From NCBI GenBank assembly GCA_018821535.1, contig JAHJLV010000053.1, positions 1-64,000 of the forward strand: a stretch of DNA of 64,000 nt, given 5' to 3'. Below, in pieces: positions 8,307 to 15,921 of the stretch. The stretch's first letter is position 1, and each line of letters opens with the position of its first letter. The notes beneath the pieces are model-generated. The model was not told the origin of the DNA, searched no databases, and worked only from the letters and a program-made list of their open reading frames with translations. The stretch is from Pseudomonadota bacterium. Lineage in GTDB: Bacteria; Desulfobacterota; Desulfobacteria; Desulfobacterales; Desulfobacteraceae. The translations under genes and the position numbers were made by a program.

Positions 8307-8693
8307 ATGGGAAAAAATATATATAAGCAGATTGAATTAGAAAATAAACACACGCTCGTTATTCAGGATCTGTCCAGAAAAATCAGTGACGATGCTTTTA
8401 TGGTTTTAATGAAAGCGGTCATTGAGATTGAAATTAAAAAAGAGTTGTTTTCAGACCCCGGGTTTTCCAAGCAGGATATCACTGATATGAAATTGAATGA
8501 TATTGTGTCTGTTCTGGGAGACAAAATTGTTTACGAGTATGCGATTGAACGCAATTTTATTTTTGCAGCGGATAAGGATGCTGTGTTTGAAAGCCTTGTC
8601 GAAACGTATATGAGGAATTTGGGCCAGTATATTAAAAAACCGCAATTTCCGGGCAAATTTATTTTAAAGGCATATAAAGACAAAACAAAATAA
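8307..8693 (+). CDS. Conserved hypothetical protein upstream of a lytic transglycosylase
   Basis: 128-aa soluble, mostly helical protein with no recognisable domain or catalytic motif. It reads as a compact bundle (ISDDAFMVLMKAVIEIEIKK, DIVSVLGDKIVYEY) with a basic tail. The next gene, a lytic transglycosylase, begins 7 bp after its stop with the Shine-Dalgarno in the gap, so they are co-transcribed. Function unknown. Confidence 0.7.
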   Translation: MGKNIYKQIELENKHTLVIQDLSRKISDDAFMVLMKAVIEIEIKKELFSDPGFSKQDITDMKLNDIVSVLGDKIVYEYAIERNFIFAADKDAVFESLVETYMRNLGQYIKKPQFPGKFILKAYKDKTK

Positions 8694-8700
8694 AGGGAAA

Positions 8701-9276
8701 ATGCTGAAAAAAGCCGGGTATTTTATCTTAGGTCTGTGGATCATTTTTTATGCGGGGCTTGCTGCCGCAGATATTTATACCTTTATTGACAGCGACGGTG
8801 TGCTTCATTTTACCAATGTGCCGACTTCTTCGGATTACAAATTATATATCAGGGAAAGCGTTCAAAAAAATGAGCCCCGGTATGATACCCAGAAATTTGA
8901 TGATATCATTCGAGATGCCCAGAAAAAATACGGCGTTGAATTTTCTCTTATCAAAGCGGTGATCATGGTTGAATCCGGATTTAATCCAAAGGCTGTATCA
9001 CGGGTGGGGGCCACGGGTCTGATGCAGATCATGCCGACCAATTATGAATCTTTATCTGTAAAAGATCCGTTTAATCCCATGGATAATATCATGGGCGGCG
9101 CACTATATCTTCAGCGCCTTCTTCGCCGGTATGAATACAAGCTGCCTCTGGCCCTTGCAGCCTATAATGCCGGGCCTGATGCCGTGGACAGATACAAACA
9201 GATTCCGCCCTATACAGAAACCCAGAATTATGTCAAAAAAGTGATGAAAACATACAGCAGGTACAAAAATTCTTAA
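8701..9276 (+). CDS. Periplasmic lytic transglycosylase (SLT domain, DUF4124 N-terminus)
   Basis: 191-aa exported murein hydrolase. A signal peptide occupies residues 1-22 (ends in AAA before DIYTF). It is followed by a DUF4124-like motif (DIYTFIDSDGVLHFTNVP, residues 23-40) that often precedes SLT domains. The SLT domain spans about residues 72-187, with catalytic Glu in MVESGFNPKAVS, then GATGLMQIMP and AAYNAGPDAV, the classic goose-lysozyme-like motifs. It cleaves peptidoglycan glycan strands to anhydromuropeptides in cell-wall remodelling. Co-transcribed with the upstream 128-aa gene. The protein is short, the minimal form of this family. Confidence 0.9.
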   Translation: MLKKAGYFILGLWIIFYAGLAAADIYTFIDSDGVLHFTNVPTSSDYKLYIRESVQKNEPRYDTQKFDDIIRDAQKKYGVEFSLIKAVIMVESGFNPKAVSRVGATGLMQIMPTNYESLSVKDPFNPMDNIMGGALYLQRLLRRYEYKLPLALAAYNAGPDAVDRYKQIPPYTETQNYVKKVMKTYSRYKNS

Positions 9277-9282
9277 GGTGCC

Positions 9283-10155
9283 TTACATCTCCCGTTGAAT
9301 TTCCTTAATAAAATTTAATAATTTATTTTTCATGTCCGGTCTTTCAAGGGCAAAAGCAAGATTTGCCATCTGAAATCCAACCTTGTCACCGCAGTCAAAT
9401 CGTTTGCCTTTAAATTTATAGCCAAAGATAGGCTGTTCTTTCAAAAGGCTTCTCATGGCATCTGTGAGCTGGATTTCGCCGCCGGCACCTTTTTGTTTTG
9501 CCCCTAAAAAATCAAAAATTCTGGGGGTCAGGATATACCGGCCGATAATGGCAAGATTGGATGGGGCCTCTTCCGGGTTGGGCTTTTCCACCATGTCGTT
9601 GATTTTAACAATGTCTTCCTCCACCAGCTGGGCATCCAGAATGCCGTATTTGTCTGTCTGGTCTTTGTCCACTTCCATGACTGCGGCGATGGACGCCCTG
9701 AGGCGGTCAAATTTTTTAACCATTTCAGATAAGACCGGGGTGTCGGTCTGGATAAGGTCATCGGCCAAAAGTACGGCAAAGGGTTCGTCCCCGACAATAT
9801 CTCTGGCGCACCAGATAGCATGGCCCAGTCCCAAAGGCTGGTTCTGCCGGGTATAGACAATGGTGCCGGTCACGGGAACCAGTTCCTGAATCTGTTTGAG
9901 CAGATCATCTTTCCCTTTTTCCTTAAGGGTATGTTCGATTTCAAAGGATCTGTCAAAATGATCTTCCAGTGCTTTTTTCCCGCGGCCGGTAACAAAAATA
10001 ATCTGTTCGATGCCTGCGGCAAACGCTTCTTCAACTGCATATTGAATAATGGGTTTATCAACAACCGGAAGCATTTCTTTTGCCATGGCTTTTGTGGCCG
10101 GGATAAACCGGGTGCCAAGTCCTGCCACTGGAAAAACCGCTTTTTTAATCTTCAT
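9283..10155 (-). CDS. galU: UTP-glucose-1-phosphate uridylyltransferase
   Basis: Makes UDP-glucose from UTP and glucose-1-phosphate for polysaccharide and LPS precursors. 290 aa, the usual length. The nucleotidyltransferase signature GLGTRFIPATKAMAKEMLP is at residues 12-30, followed by family segments VTGRGKKALEDHFD near 55, GLGHAIWCAR near 108, LLADD near 129, MVEKP near 189 and GDKVGFQMAN near 257. AAGGAG precedes the ATG. It is monocistronic and convergent with the lytic transglycosylase gene, 6 bp apart. Confidence 0.96.
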   Translation of the reverse strand: MKIKKAVFPVAGLGTRFIPATKAMAKEMLPVVDKPIIQYAVEEAFAAGIEQIIFVTGRGKKALEDHFDRSFEIEHTLKEKGKDDLLKQIQELVPVTGTIVYTRQNQPLGLGHAIWCARDIVGDEPFAVLLADDLIQTDTPVLSEMVKKFDRLRASIAAVMEVDKDQTDKYGILDAQLVEEDIVKINDMVEKPNPEEAPSNLAIIGRYILTPRIFDFLGAKQKGAGGEIQLTDAMRSLLKEQPIFGYKFKGKRFDCGDKVGFQMANLAFALERPDMKNKLLNFIKEIQREM

Positions 10156-10240
10156 GAAAACTCCTTATTATGATCCTGACGGGTCAGAGGATACCAGACG
10201 ATACAGGATTGATTCGTATGATTATTATTTTTATGCCTGT

Positions 10241-10269
10241 TATGTATGTGGAAATAAAACATATGTCAA
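10241..10269 (-). promoter_or_regulatory. Candidate sigma-70 promoter of galU
   Basis: On the minus strand, TTGACA (10264-10269) and TACATA (10241-10246) are separated by 17 bp, about 85 bp upstream of the galU start. Confidence 0.4.
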
Positions 10270-10299
10270 ATACAATTTTATGAGCGATTGGTGTAGTTT

Positions 10300-10328
10300 T
10301 TGACATTGTTCTAATTTTTTCGTATATT
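10300..10328 (+). promoter_or_regulatory. Sigma-70 promoter of the YkgJ-family gene
   Basis: TTGACA at 10300-10305, a 17-bp spacer and TATATT at 10323-10328, followed 47 bp later by the ATG at 10375. Confidence 0.6.
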
Positions 10329-10374
10329 GATTTTTTTTTGACTGAGAAAGATTATTTAATATAAGGAAGTTTGA

Positions 10375-11166
10375 ATGACTGATACTACAAAAAAGACATC
10401 TGAGATACCGCCTGAGCAGCTGAGCCTGAAGAGCAGATTCCGGTTTGAATGCCATAAGGGTGTAAAGTGCTTTACGGACTGCTGCCGCGGAATTGATATC
10501 ATGTTGACGCCATATGATATTTTAACCATGCGAAAAAAACTGGACATGACATCTGAAAAATTTCTTGCAATCTTCACGGATCCGCAGATTCTGGAAAAAG
10601 CAGACCTTCCTGTGGTCACCTTGAAGCTTTTAGACGATGAAAGACAATCCTGTCCTTTTGTCGAGGATAAAGAAGGCTGCGTGATTTATAAAGACCGTCC
10701 CACCACCTGCAGATATTATCCTCTGGGCGTCGGATCTTTGAGTTATTCCGGAGAACAGGGGGAAAAAGAGGAATTTTTCTTTACAGTAAAAGAAGATCAT
10801 TGTCTGGGATTTGAAGAGAAAAAAGACTGGACCGTGGCTGAATGGAGAGAAGATCAGGGAATTAATCTGCGGGATGAGGTAAATGAAGGCTGGCTGGATC
10901 TGATGGTCCGGAAAAAATCATTGCCCCCCAGCATGAAACTGACGGAAGAAAGCAAAAAGATATTTTTCATGGTGTGCTATAATATTGATAAATTTAAAGA
11001 ATTTGTCTTTAACAGCAGTTTTCTGGACCGGTATGATCTGCCCGAAGAAAAAATTCAGGAAATAAAAGAAGATGATGTGAAACTGCTTCAGTTTGGATTT
11101 GACTGGTTAAAAGCCAGTTTCTTTCATACAGGGCAGGAGAAATTCAAAATAAAGAAAAAAGATTAA
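10375..11166 (+). CDS. YkgJ-family cysteine-cluster protein
   Basis: 263-aa protein of the YkgJ/CxxCxxCC family, thought to bind zinc or an Fe-S cluster. The cysteine set is visible: FECHKGVKCFTDCCRG (about residues 23-38), CPFVEDKEGCVIYKDRPTTC with YYPLG (about 93-116) and a further DHCLGFE near 140. The C-terminal 110 residues are charged and helical, longer than in minimal YkgJ proteins. No membrane segment is seen. It is monocistronic, with its own promoter and terminator. The function of the family is unsettled. A smaller member is encoded at 43999-44340. Confidence 0.85.
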   Translation: MTDTTKKTSEIPPEQLSLKSRFRFECHKGVKCFTDCCRGIDIMLTPYDILTMRKKLDMTSEKFLAIFTDPQILEKADLPVVTLKLLDDERQSCPFVEDKEGCVIYKDRPTTCRYYPLGVGSLSYSGEQGEKEEFFFTVKEDHCLGFEEKKDWTVAEWREDQGINLRDEVNEGWLDLMVRKKSLPPSMKLTEESKKIFFMVCYNIDKFKEFVFNSSFLDRYDLPEEKIQEIKEDDVKLLQFGFDWLKASFFHTGQEKFKIKKKD

Positions 11167-11191
11167 ATTTTGATTAAAATGGTGTTTTTAT

Positions 11192-11225
11192 AAAACCGGC
11201 TGCAGGTGTTTTGGCAGCCGGTTTT
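11192..11225. terminator. Terminator shared by the YkgJ gene and dapA
   Basis: A 12-bp stem with arms 11192-11203 and 11214-11225 around a 10-nt loop, flanked by A and T runs. It lies between the stop at 11166 and the convergent dapA stop at 11235. Confidence 0.8.
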
Positions 11226-11234
11226 TGTTTCAAT

Positions 11235-12269
11235 TTAATATGAGTACCACAGATTTTTATGGAGAGTGGTGTCATTCAGGCGTTTTTCGATATCCACATT
11301 AAAAAAATCAGCAATGGGCTGGAAAATTTCAGGTGCATTTTCCTGGATATGTTTTGCCGTGTCCAAAAGGACTTTAAATCCTTTTCGGGTCATTTTCCCC
11401 AGGGGTTGACGGCAGGGACCCGAAGGCATGCCCAATAACTGCATCAGGGTTTTTACCGGCAAAGGATTTCTTGCCCTGCAGGTGACGGGTCCGAATTTTG
11501 AGTCCTCCTGAGTAATGACCACAACCAGATCCAGAAGAGGTTTGATTTTATTCTGGAATTTCAGTGCTTCATCGGTTTTTCCCTGGTTGAGCAGCTCGAT
11601 CATCTGTGACAGAAATTTTGGTGCAATATTGGACATGACACTGATTCCGCCACATGCCATAATATCCGGATCACTCATTATGGCAAAAACCAGGGCATCA
11701 TCTCCGGAAAGGATTTTAAAATCCGGTCCGCAAAGTTTTCTGGTCAGTTTCATGTTCTCAAGATTTCCGGTGGCTTCTTTTACACAGGATACGTTTTTGC
11801 AGTTTTCTGCCAAAATGGCCAGATCCTGCGGAAACATCTGTGCGCCGACTCTGCCGGGGATGATATAGGGGATAACAGACAGATCCGGATATTGTCTTGC
11901 AATGACTTCATGGTATTCTTTTCTGATTTCAAGAGAAGACGGCCCGTTATAATAGGGATCAACCAGGAGGACCGCATCAATCCCTGTTCTGGCGGCAAGA
12001 CCTGTGGCCTGCAGCGCTTCCTGGGTGTTGTTGCTTCCGGTTCCGGCAATGGTCAGGCATTTGTTTTTTGCATATCGGGCAACCTGGGCGATGATATTAT
12101 TATGCTCTTCCCATTCGAGAGTAGGGCTTTCACCGGTTGTTCCTGTTGCAAGAATTCCGGTAATCGCGTTTTCAATCTGAAAATTGATTAATTGCTCAAG
12201 ACCTTCTGAATCAAGCGTTCCTGCCTGATCAAAGGGAGTGATTAATGCCGTATAACATCCTGGTTCCAT
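11235..12269 (-). CDS. dapA: 4-hydroxy-tetrahydrodipicolinate synthase
   Basis: Condenses pyruvate with aspartate semialdehyde in the lysine/diaminopimelate pathway. The Schiff-base lysine is in CVKEATGN (about residue 164), the TTGES motif is at 46-50 and the active-site Tyr is in PYIIPGR (about 138). AGGAG before the ATG at 12269 fixes the start; a longer in-frame reading to 12353 has no ribosome site. At 344 aa it is about 50 residues longer than the usual 290-300, owing to a helical C-terminal extension after the GPCRQPLG segment. The usual Asn after the active-site Tyr (YNVP) is replaced (YIIP), so a related aldolase specificity cannot be excluded. Confidence 0.85.
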   Translation of the reverse strand: MEPGCYTALITPFDQAGTLDSEGLEQLINFQIENAITGILATGTTGESPTLEWEEHNNIIAQVARYAKNKCLTIAGTGSNNTQEALQATGLAARTGIDAVLLVDPYYNGPSSLEIRKEYHEVIARQYPDLSVIPYIIPGRVGAQMFPQDLAILAENCKNVSCVKEATGNLENMKLTRKLCGPDFKILSGDDALVFAIMSDPDIMACGGISVMSNIAPKFLSQMIELLNQGKTDEALKFQNKIKPLLDLVVVITQEDSKFGPVTCRARNPLPVKTLMQLLGMPSGPCRQPLGKMTRKGFKVLLDTAKHIQENAPEIFQPIADFFNVDIEKRLNDTTLHKNLWYSY

Positions 12270-12399
12270 TGTGTTGTGCTCCTGCCTTTTTAAAAAAAAA
12301 TCAAAATGATTGTCCAAAATGTATATGCTACCATAAGTCTTCTTTGGGTTCAAACCAAAAATACACAGTTATTTTTTTGCAAACGCCATAACACTTTCC

Positions 12400-12428
12400 T
12401 TGACAAAAACATCTGTTTCAAGTAGAAA
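12400..12428 (+). promoter_or_regulatory. Promoter of tRNA-Gly
   Basis: TTGACA at 12400-12405, a 17-bp spacer and TAGAAA at 12423-12428, placing the transcript start about 10 bp before the tRNA. Confidence 0.6.
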
Positions 12429-12445
12429 AAACCAGTTTTTGATGA

Positions 12446-12520
12446 GCGGGAATAACTCAGTGGTAGAGTGCGACCTTGCCAAGGTCGAAGTCGCGGGTTC
12501 GACTCCCGTTTCCCGCTCCA
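12446..12520 (+). tRNA. tRNA-Gly (GCC anticodon)
   Basis: A full cloverleaf can be drawn. The acceptor stem is GCGGGAA/TTCCCGC, the D-loop contains AGTGGTAGAGT, the anticodon arm CGACCTTGCCAAGGTCG carries the GCC anticodon, and the T arm contains GGGTTCGACTCCC. The 3' CCA is encoded. It decodes GGC and GGU glycine codons. No tyrosine-recombinase gene or direct repeat marks it as an integration site. Confidence 0.97.
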
Positions 12521-12558
12521 TTTCTTTTTAAATCCAATCCTGAAAATGGTGAATTCCT

Positions 12559-13167
12559 GTGGCCAGAATAGAGCAAGTATTGTGCATTATAAAAAAAGAT
12601 CTGCCTGAAGCCTGGATCAAGCAAAAGACAATTATCAAACTGGATATTGATGAATTTATTTGCGCCTGCACCCGTGCCGGATTCAGATTCATTGACCGGC
12701 CGGAGGCTGAAAACAATCCATCTTTAAAACAGATCATCCCCTATATTGTTCTTCAGACCCGCGATTTGAAAATGACTGCGGTTTACAGCCGGAAGGGCAG
12801 TGAAAAACGGCTTCATGATCTTAAATCCATCGGGATTGGCGGTCATATCAATCCGGTTGACAGCAATCTGCAGGGTGATGATTTTGAGCAGATTCTGTTA
12901 AGCGGCATGCAACGAGAGCTTGCCGAAGAGCTGGAACAGCGTCCGTTGAATGATCAACCGGACTTTGTCGGCATTCTGAATGAAGATATGACAGATGTGG
13001 GAAAAGTTCATTTCGGGGCTGTTTTCAGAATTTTGACCGATTGTCCGGATGCATTTGTTCCTGGTGAAGAATTGTCTGATTTTAAATGGGTTGCAACAGA
13101 TTCACTGAAAAATGAAAACCTGGAACTGTGGTCCGAGCTTGCATTGACACTGATACAGAACAGTTAA
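12559..13167 (+). CDS. Nudix-like hydrolase
   Basis: 202-aa protein with a Nudix-like core: GIGGHINPVDS near residues 93-103, then RELAEELE near 117-124, matching the REuxEE part of the Nudix box. The loop between the glycine and RE is about ten residues longer than the standard box, so it is an atypical member, and the pyrophosphate substrate cannot be named. The start is a GTG at 12559 with a weak ribosome site; a slightly later start is possible. It lies 38 bp after the tRNA-Gly gene on the same strand and may be read from the tRNA promoter. Confidence 0.75.
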   Translation: MARIEQVLCIIKKDLPEAWIKQKTIIKLDIDEFICACTRAGFRFIDRPEAENNPSLKQIIPYIVLQTRDLKMTAVYSRKGSEKRLHDLKSIGIGGHINPVDSNLQGDDFEQILLSGMQRELAEELEQRPLNDQPDFVGILNEDMTDVGKVHFGAVFRILTDCPDAFVPGEELSDFKWVATDSLKNENLELWSELALTLIQNS

Positions 13168-13424
13168 GCGTTTAATATTTTTGATACAAAAGACGCTTTG
13201 TTTTTCAATATTTTTGATCCCCGGGTAATTTTACACAGACTGATTCCATATTTTTGAGCAATTCTGCGCTGGGTCATGCCAGCATGCAGATCTTTTAAAA
13301 GTTTCCATCTCAAAGAAAGATCAGCCAGTTCAGACGGCGTGAAAATATCTTTAAAAAAACATTCCAGATCATCAGTATTATTGATTGATGCGATAATCTT
13401 CAGCAGATCCTTATCAATGGTCAT
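13164..13424 (-). CDS. TrpR-like (YerC/YecD-type) DNA-binding protein
   Basis: 86-aa helical protein similar to the Trp-repressor superfamily members of the YerC/YecD type. The pattern is FFKDIFTPSELADLSLRWKLLKDL followed by the helix-turn-helix TQRRIAQKYGISLCKITRGSK, which is the TrpR DNA-reading unit. The ATG at 13424 has GGAG five bases before it; the longer reading to 13526 runs inside the upstream gene and is discarded. It overlaps the end of the AMMECR1 gene by 11 bp, so the two are translationally linked. A DNA-binding role is inferred from the family, and the target is unknown. Confidence 0.85.
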   Translation of the reverse strand: MTIDKDLLKIIASINNTDDLECFFKDIFTPSELADLSLRWKLLKDLHAGMTQRRIAQKYGISLCKITRGSKILKNKASFVSKILNA

Positions 13425-14031
13425 ATGTCTCCTGTGTTTGCGCAGAAAAAGGGTCGTCTTCTTCAAAACTCTGGACCTGGTATATGCAGATTTCCAGCTT
13501 GCCGGATTTCCATTCATCTGAAGCAAGTCCTGCCTTTAAGCAAAGATGATTTAAAAAATCGCGGCCATCTTTGAGCTGGTCCCAGACCTGGGGAAGAAAG
13601 GTAGCACGATGGTATCCTTTTTCAATGATTACGCCGTCTATTTCCGGGCGCAGTCTGGAAAGCAGATCATTTCCACCACTGTAATCAAGCTTTTCAGGCG
13701 GTGTTAAAATACTGATTTCAATGTGAATGTCCTTGAGCTCATCATGGGATAACGGTTTAAACCTTGAATCGTTAAAGGCCGCATGTATGGCATTTTCTGA
13801 TACACCATCCATTAGTGATTTGACCGGCTCGATAGTGCCGATACACCCCCTGAGAGTTCCATTTTTATGCAAGGTTACAAACACCCCTCTGTTTTCTTTC
13901 ATCACAGGGCTTGTGCAGTGTTTTTCAAGTGCTGCAAGGCGTGTGTTTTTTTTATCAAAACGGGTTGCGATATGTTCTCTTGCAAGCTTTAACAGCAATT
14001 GTCCATCGTGTTTTGAAATGGTGTTCATCAT
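13414..14031 (-). CDS. AMMECR1-domain protein (AmmeMemoRadiSam system protein A-like)
   Basis: Protein of the AMMECR1 family with the hallmark LRGCIGTIEP (about residues 60-69), then HIEISILTPPEKL and the late YHRATFLPQVWDQL. In many bacteria it is encoded with a MEMO-like protein and a radical SAM enzyme, the AmmeMemoRadiSam set; neither is in this window. Two in-frame ATGs lie at 14031/14028 and an upstream start at 14103 would add 24 basic residues; AAAGGC near 14031 favours the shorter form (205 aa). It overlaps the TrpR-like gene. Function not established. Confidence 0.85.
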   Translation of the reverse strand: MMNTISKHDGQLLLKLAREHIATRFDKKNTRLAALEKHCTSPVMKENRGVFVTLHKNGTLRGCIGTIEPVKSLMDGVSENAIHAAFNDSRFKPLSHDELKDIHIEISILTPPEKLDYSGGNDLLSRLRPEIDGVIIEKGYHRATFLPQVWDQLKDGRDFLNHLCLKAGLASDEWKSGKLEICIYQVQSFEEDDPFSAQTQETYDH

Positions 14032-14449
14032 GGTGCCTTTTTTTGTCAGTGTATGGTTACGGGTTTGTTTCTTCTTTTTAGCAGTTAGAACCTCTGCTTT
14101 CAAGAAAGAAACATATTAAAAATTATTGCAGGGACCAAATGTGGCGGGATCTTGCCTGCAAAAGGCTTTCATGAGCACGGATGCGTAAAACAAATAAATT
14201 CAATGAAAATCAGAGATAATCACAGTAAAATTTAAAATTAAATCTATCTGCTGATCCATAAGGTTTGATTTTAAGGAGATATTAATCTGTCTGGAAAAAT
14301 AACCTTCAGTAATTCAGATTGACTAAGATATGCCGGATATTTATAATCACAGCAATCTTAAAAATTATATCTGAAACAGGAATACTCTGCACAGCGTATC
14401 TTATTTTTATTTAATAATCTTTATTCAATAATCATTTAATCGGAGAAAA
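14032..14449. other. 418-bp intergenic region
   Basis: AT-rich, with no supported gene on either strand and no strong hairpin or repeat. It holds a near-consensus promoter at 14319-14347 for the 97-aa gene. The part next to 14031 should hold the promoter of the AMMECR1 gene, but none stands out. Confidence 0.5.
14319..14347 (+). promoter_or_regulatory. Near-consensus sigma-70 promoter of the 97-aa gene
   Basis: TTGACT at 14319-14324, a 17-bp spacer and a perfect TATAAT at 14342-14347. A leader of roughly 95 nt separates it from the ATG at 14450. Confidence 0.7.
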
Positions 14450-14743
14450 ATGGCGACACGAGTTGATAGAAAATTAGTTTGCAAGCTGATTGAAAAAGGA
14501 ATTGATGTGGCTCTTATTCCCGGATTTATCAGAAGTCTTGCCAATGCCTGCCTGCTCACTCCGGACATGTCTCATTCCCTGGTAAACAAGCGCTTGAAAT
14601 ATCTTGGATGGGAGGATGTTGAGCTGGATTATCATACCCTTCAGCTGGCAATTGATTCCTTGGAAACCAAAGGCTTAAGCCGTCTGGAGTATAAATCTGC
14701 GCCATGGTATTTACACCGGTTTAAAATTCAAAAAGCGTATTAG
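14450..14743 (+). CDS. Small conserved hypothetical protein
   Basis: 97-aa soluble helical protein with a basic N-terminus (MATRVDRKLVCKLIEKG) and aromatic residues near the end (APWYLHRFKI). No metal site, signal or membrane segment. It may be a small DNA- or RNA-associated protein, but nothing proves it. It has a very good promoter and CGGAG before the start, suggesting substantial expression. Its stop overlaps the stop of the convergent alanine dehydrogenase gene by 4 bp. Confidence 0.75.
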   Translation: MATRVDRKLVCKLIEKGIDVALIPGFIRSLANACLLTPDMSHSLVNKRLKYLGWEDVELDYHTLQLAIDSLETKGLSRLEYKSAPWYLHRFKIQKAY

Positions 14744-15858
14744 ACCTGTAATATCTTATCCAAAGGCGTGTAGTTCATATCAAAGGCATCTGCAACGGGT
14801 TTGCAGACAATTTTATCACCCACATAATTGATTCCTTTTGCAAAGCCAGGGTCTGTTTTACAGACGGATTTCCAGCCATTGTCAGCAATTTTTAATGCAT
14901 ATGGCAGGGTTGCATTGGTTAATGCAATGGTGGAGGTTAAAGGGACTGATCCGGGCATGTTGGTGACACAGTAGTGGATGATGCCGTCAACTTCAAAGAT
15001 CGGATTGCTGTGAGTGGTGGGCCTTGAGGTTTCAAAACAGCCCCCCTGATCAATGGCAACATCGACGATGACAGAACCTTTTTTCATTGTTTTGAGCATG
15101 TCTTTTGTGATGAGTTTCGGCGCTTTTGCACCAGCGACAAGAACAGCGCCGATAATAAGATCAGTGCCTTTTGCCAGTTTTTTTACAAGTGCAGGAGAAG
15201 ACATCAGCGGTCTGCAGTTGGCAGGCATGATTTCCGACAGATATCGAAGCCGGTCAATATCGGTATCTAAAATGGTTACATTTGCTCCCATACCGCAGGC
15301 AATCTGTGCTGCCTGTATGCCGACAACCCCGCCGCCGATAACCATTACATTGGCTGCAGGCGTGCCGGTGACACCGCCCAAAAGGATACCGGAACCCCCA
15401 AATGTTTTTTCAAGGTATTTTGCTCCCTGCTGAACAGCAAGTCTTCCTGCGACCTCACTCATGGGGGTCAGCACCGGCAGTCTGTGATTTCTGTCTTCAA
15501 TTGTTTCGTAGGCAATCCCGACAGAACCGGTTTTCAAAAGCGCCAGGGTAAGGTCTTTGTCTGCAGCCAGATGAAGATACGTGAAGACAATCTGGTCTTT
15601 TTTTATCAGGTGAAATTCAGAAGGCTGGGGTTCTTTTACATGCATGACCATGTCGGCGGTATCATAGACTTCTGACAGGGTATTGACAATGACAGCACCG
15701 GCATCAGCATAATGACGATCTTTAAACCCTGATCCCATACCTGCTTTTTTTTCAACCAGAACAGTATGGCCGTGACTTGCCAGTATATCCACCCCGGAAG
15801 GTGTCATGCTGACACGATTTTCCTGGGGTTTGATTTCTTTTGGAATACCTACAATCAT
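14740..15858 (-). CDS. ald: Alanine dehydrogenase
   Basis: NAD-dependent enzyme interconverting L-alanine and pyruvate plus ammonia. 372 aa, the typical length. The N-terminus MIVGIPKEIKPQENRVSMTP, the substrate segment KVKEP-like MHVKEPQPSE (about 74), the Rossmann motif GGGVVGIQAAQIACGMGA (about 175-192) and NMPGSVPLTSTIALTNATLPY (about 300) are all in place. In a sulfate reducer it allows alanine use or nitrogen assimilation through alanine. It is monocistronic and is preceded by GGAG. Confidence 0.96.
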   Translation of the reverse strand: MIVGIPKEIKPQENRVSMTPSGVDILASHGHTVLVEKKAGMGSGFKDRHYADAGAVIVNTLSEVYDTADMVMHVKEPQPSEFHLIKKDQIVFTYLHLAADKDLTLALLKTGSVGIAYETIEDRNHRLPVLTPMSEVAGRLAVQQGAKYLEKTFGGSGILLGGVTGTPAANVMVIGGGVVGIQAAQIACGMGANVTILDTDIDRLRYLSEIMPANCRPLMSSPALVKKLAKGTDLIIGAVLVAGAKAPKLITKDMLKTMKKGSVIVDVAIDQGGCFETSRPTTHSNPIFEVDGIIHYCVTNMPGSVPLTSTIALTNATLPYALKIADNGWKSVCKTDPGFAKGINYVGDKIVCKPVADAFDMNYTPLDKILQV

Positions 15859-15921
15859 GGTTATTTACTCCTTTAATAGAAAAAATAACAGATTAAATCC
15901 CCCCTGTTTCCCCCGGGAGCT

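Noticed and set aside
9455..9860. Long open frames on both strands inside galU
   Set aside because: Shadow frames of galU; the encoded sequences have no family pattern.
12270..12353. 28-residue N-terminal extension of DapA
   Set aside because: AGGAG before the ATG at 12269 and family alignment both support the shorter protein.
12446..12520. tRNA-Gly as the attachment site of an integrated element
   Set aside because: No integrase or direct repeat of the tRNA 3' end is found on either side.
13425..13526. Longer start for the TrpR-like protein
   Set aside because: It would lie deep inside the AMMECR1 gene; the ATG at 13424 has a ribosome site.
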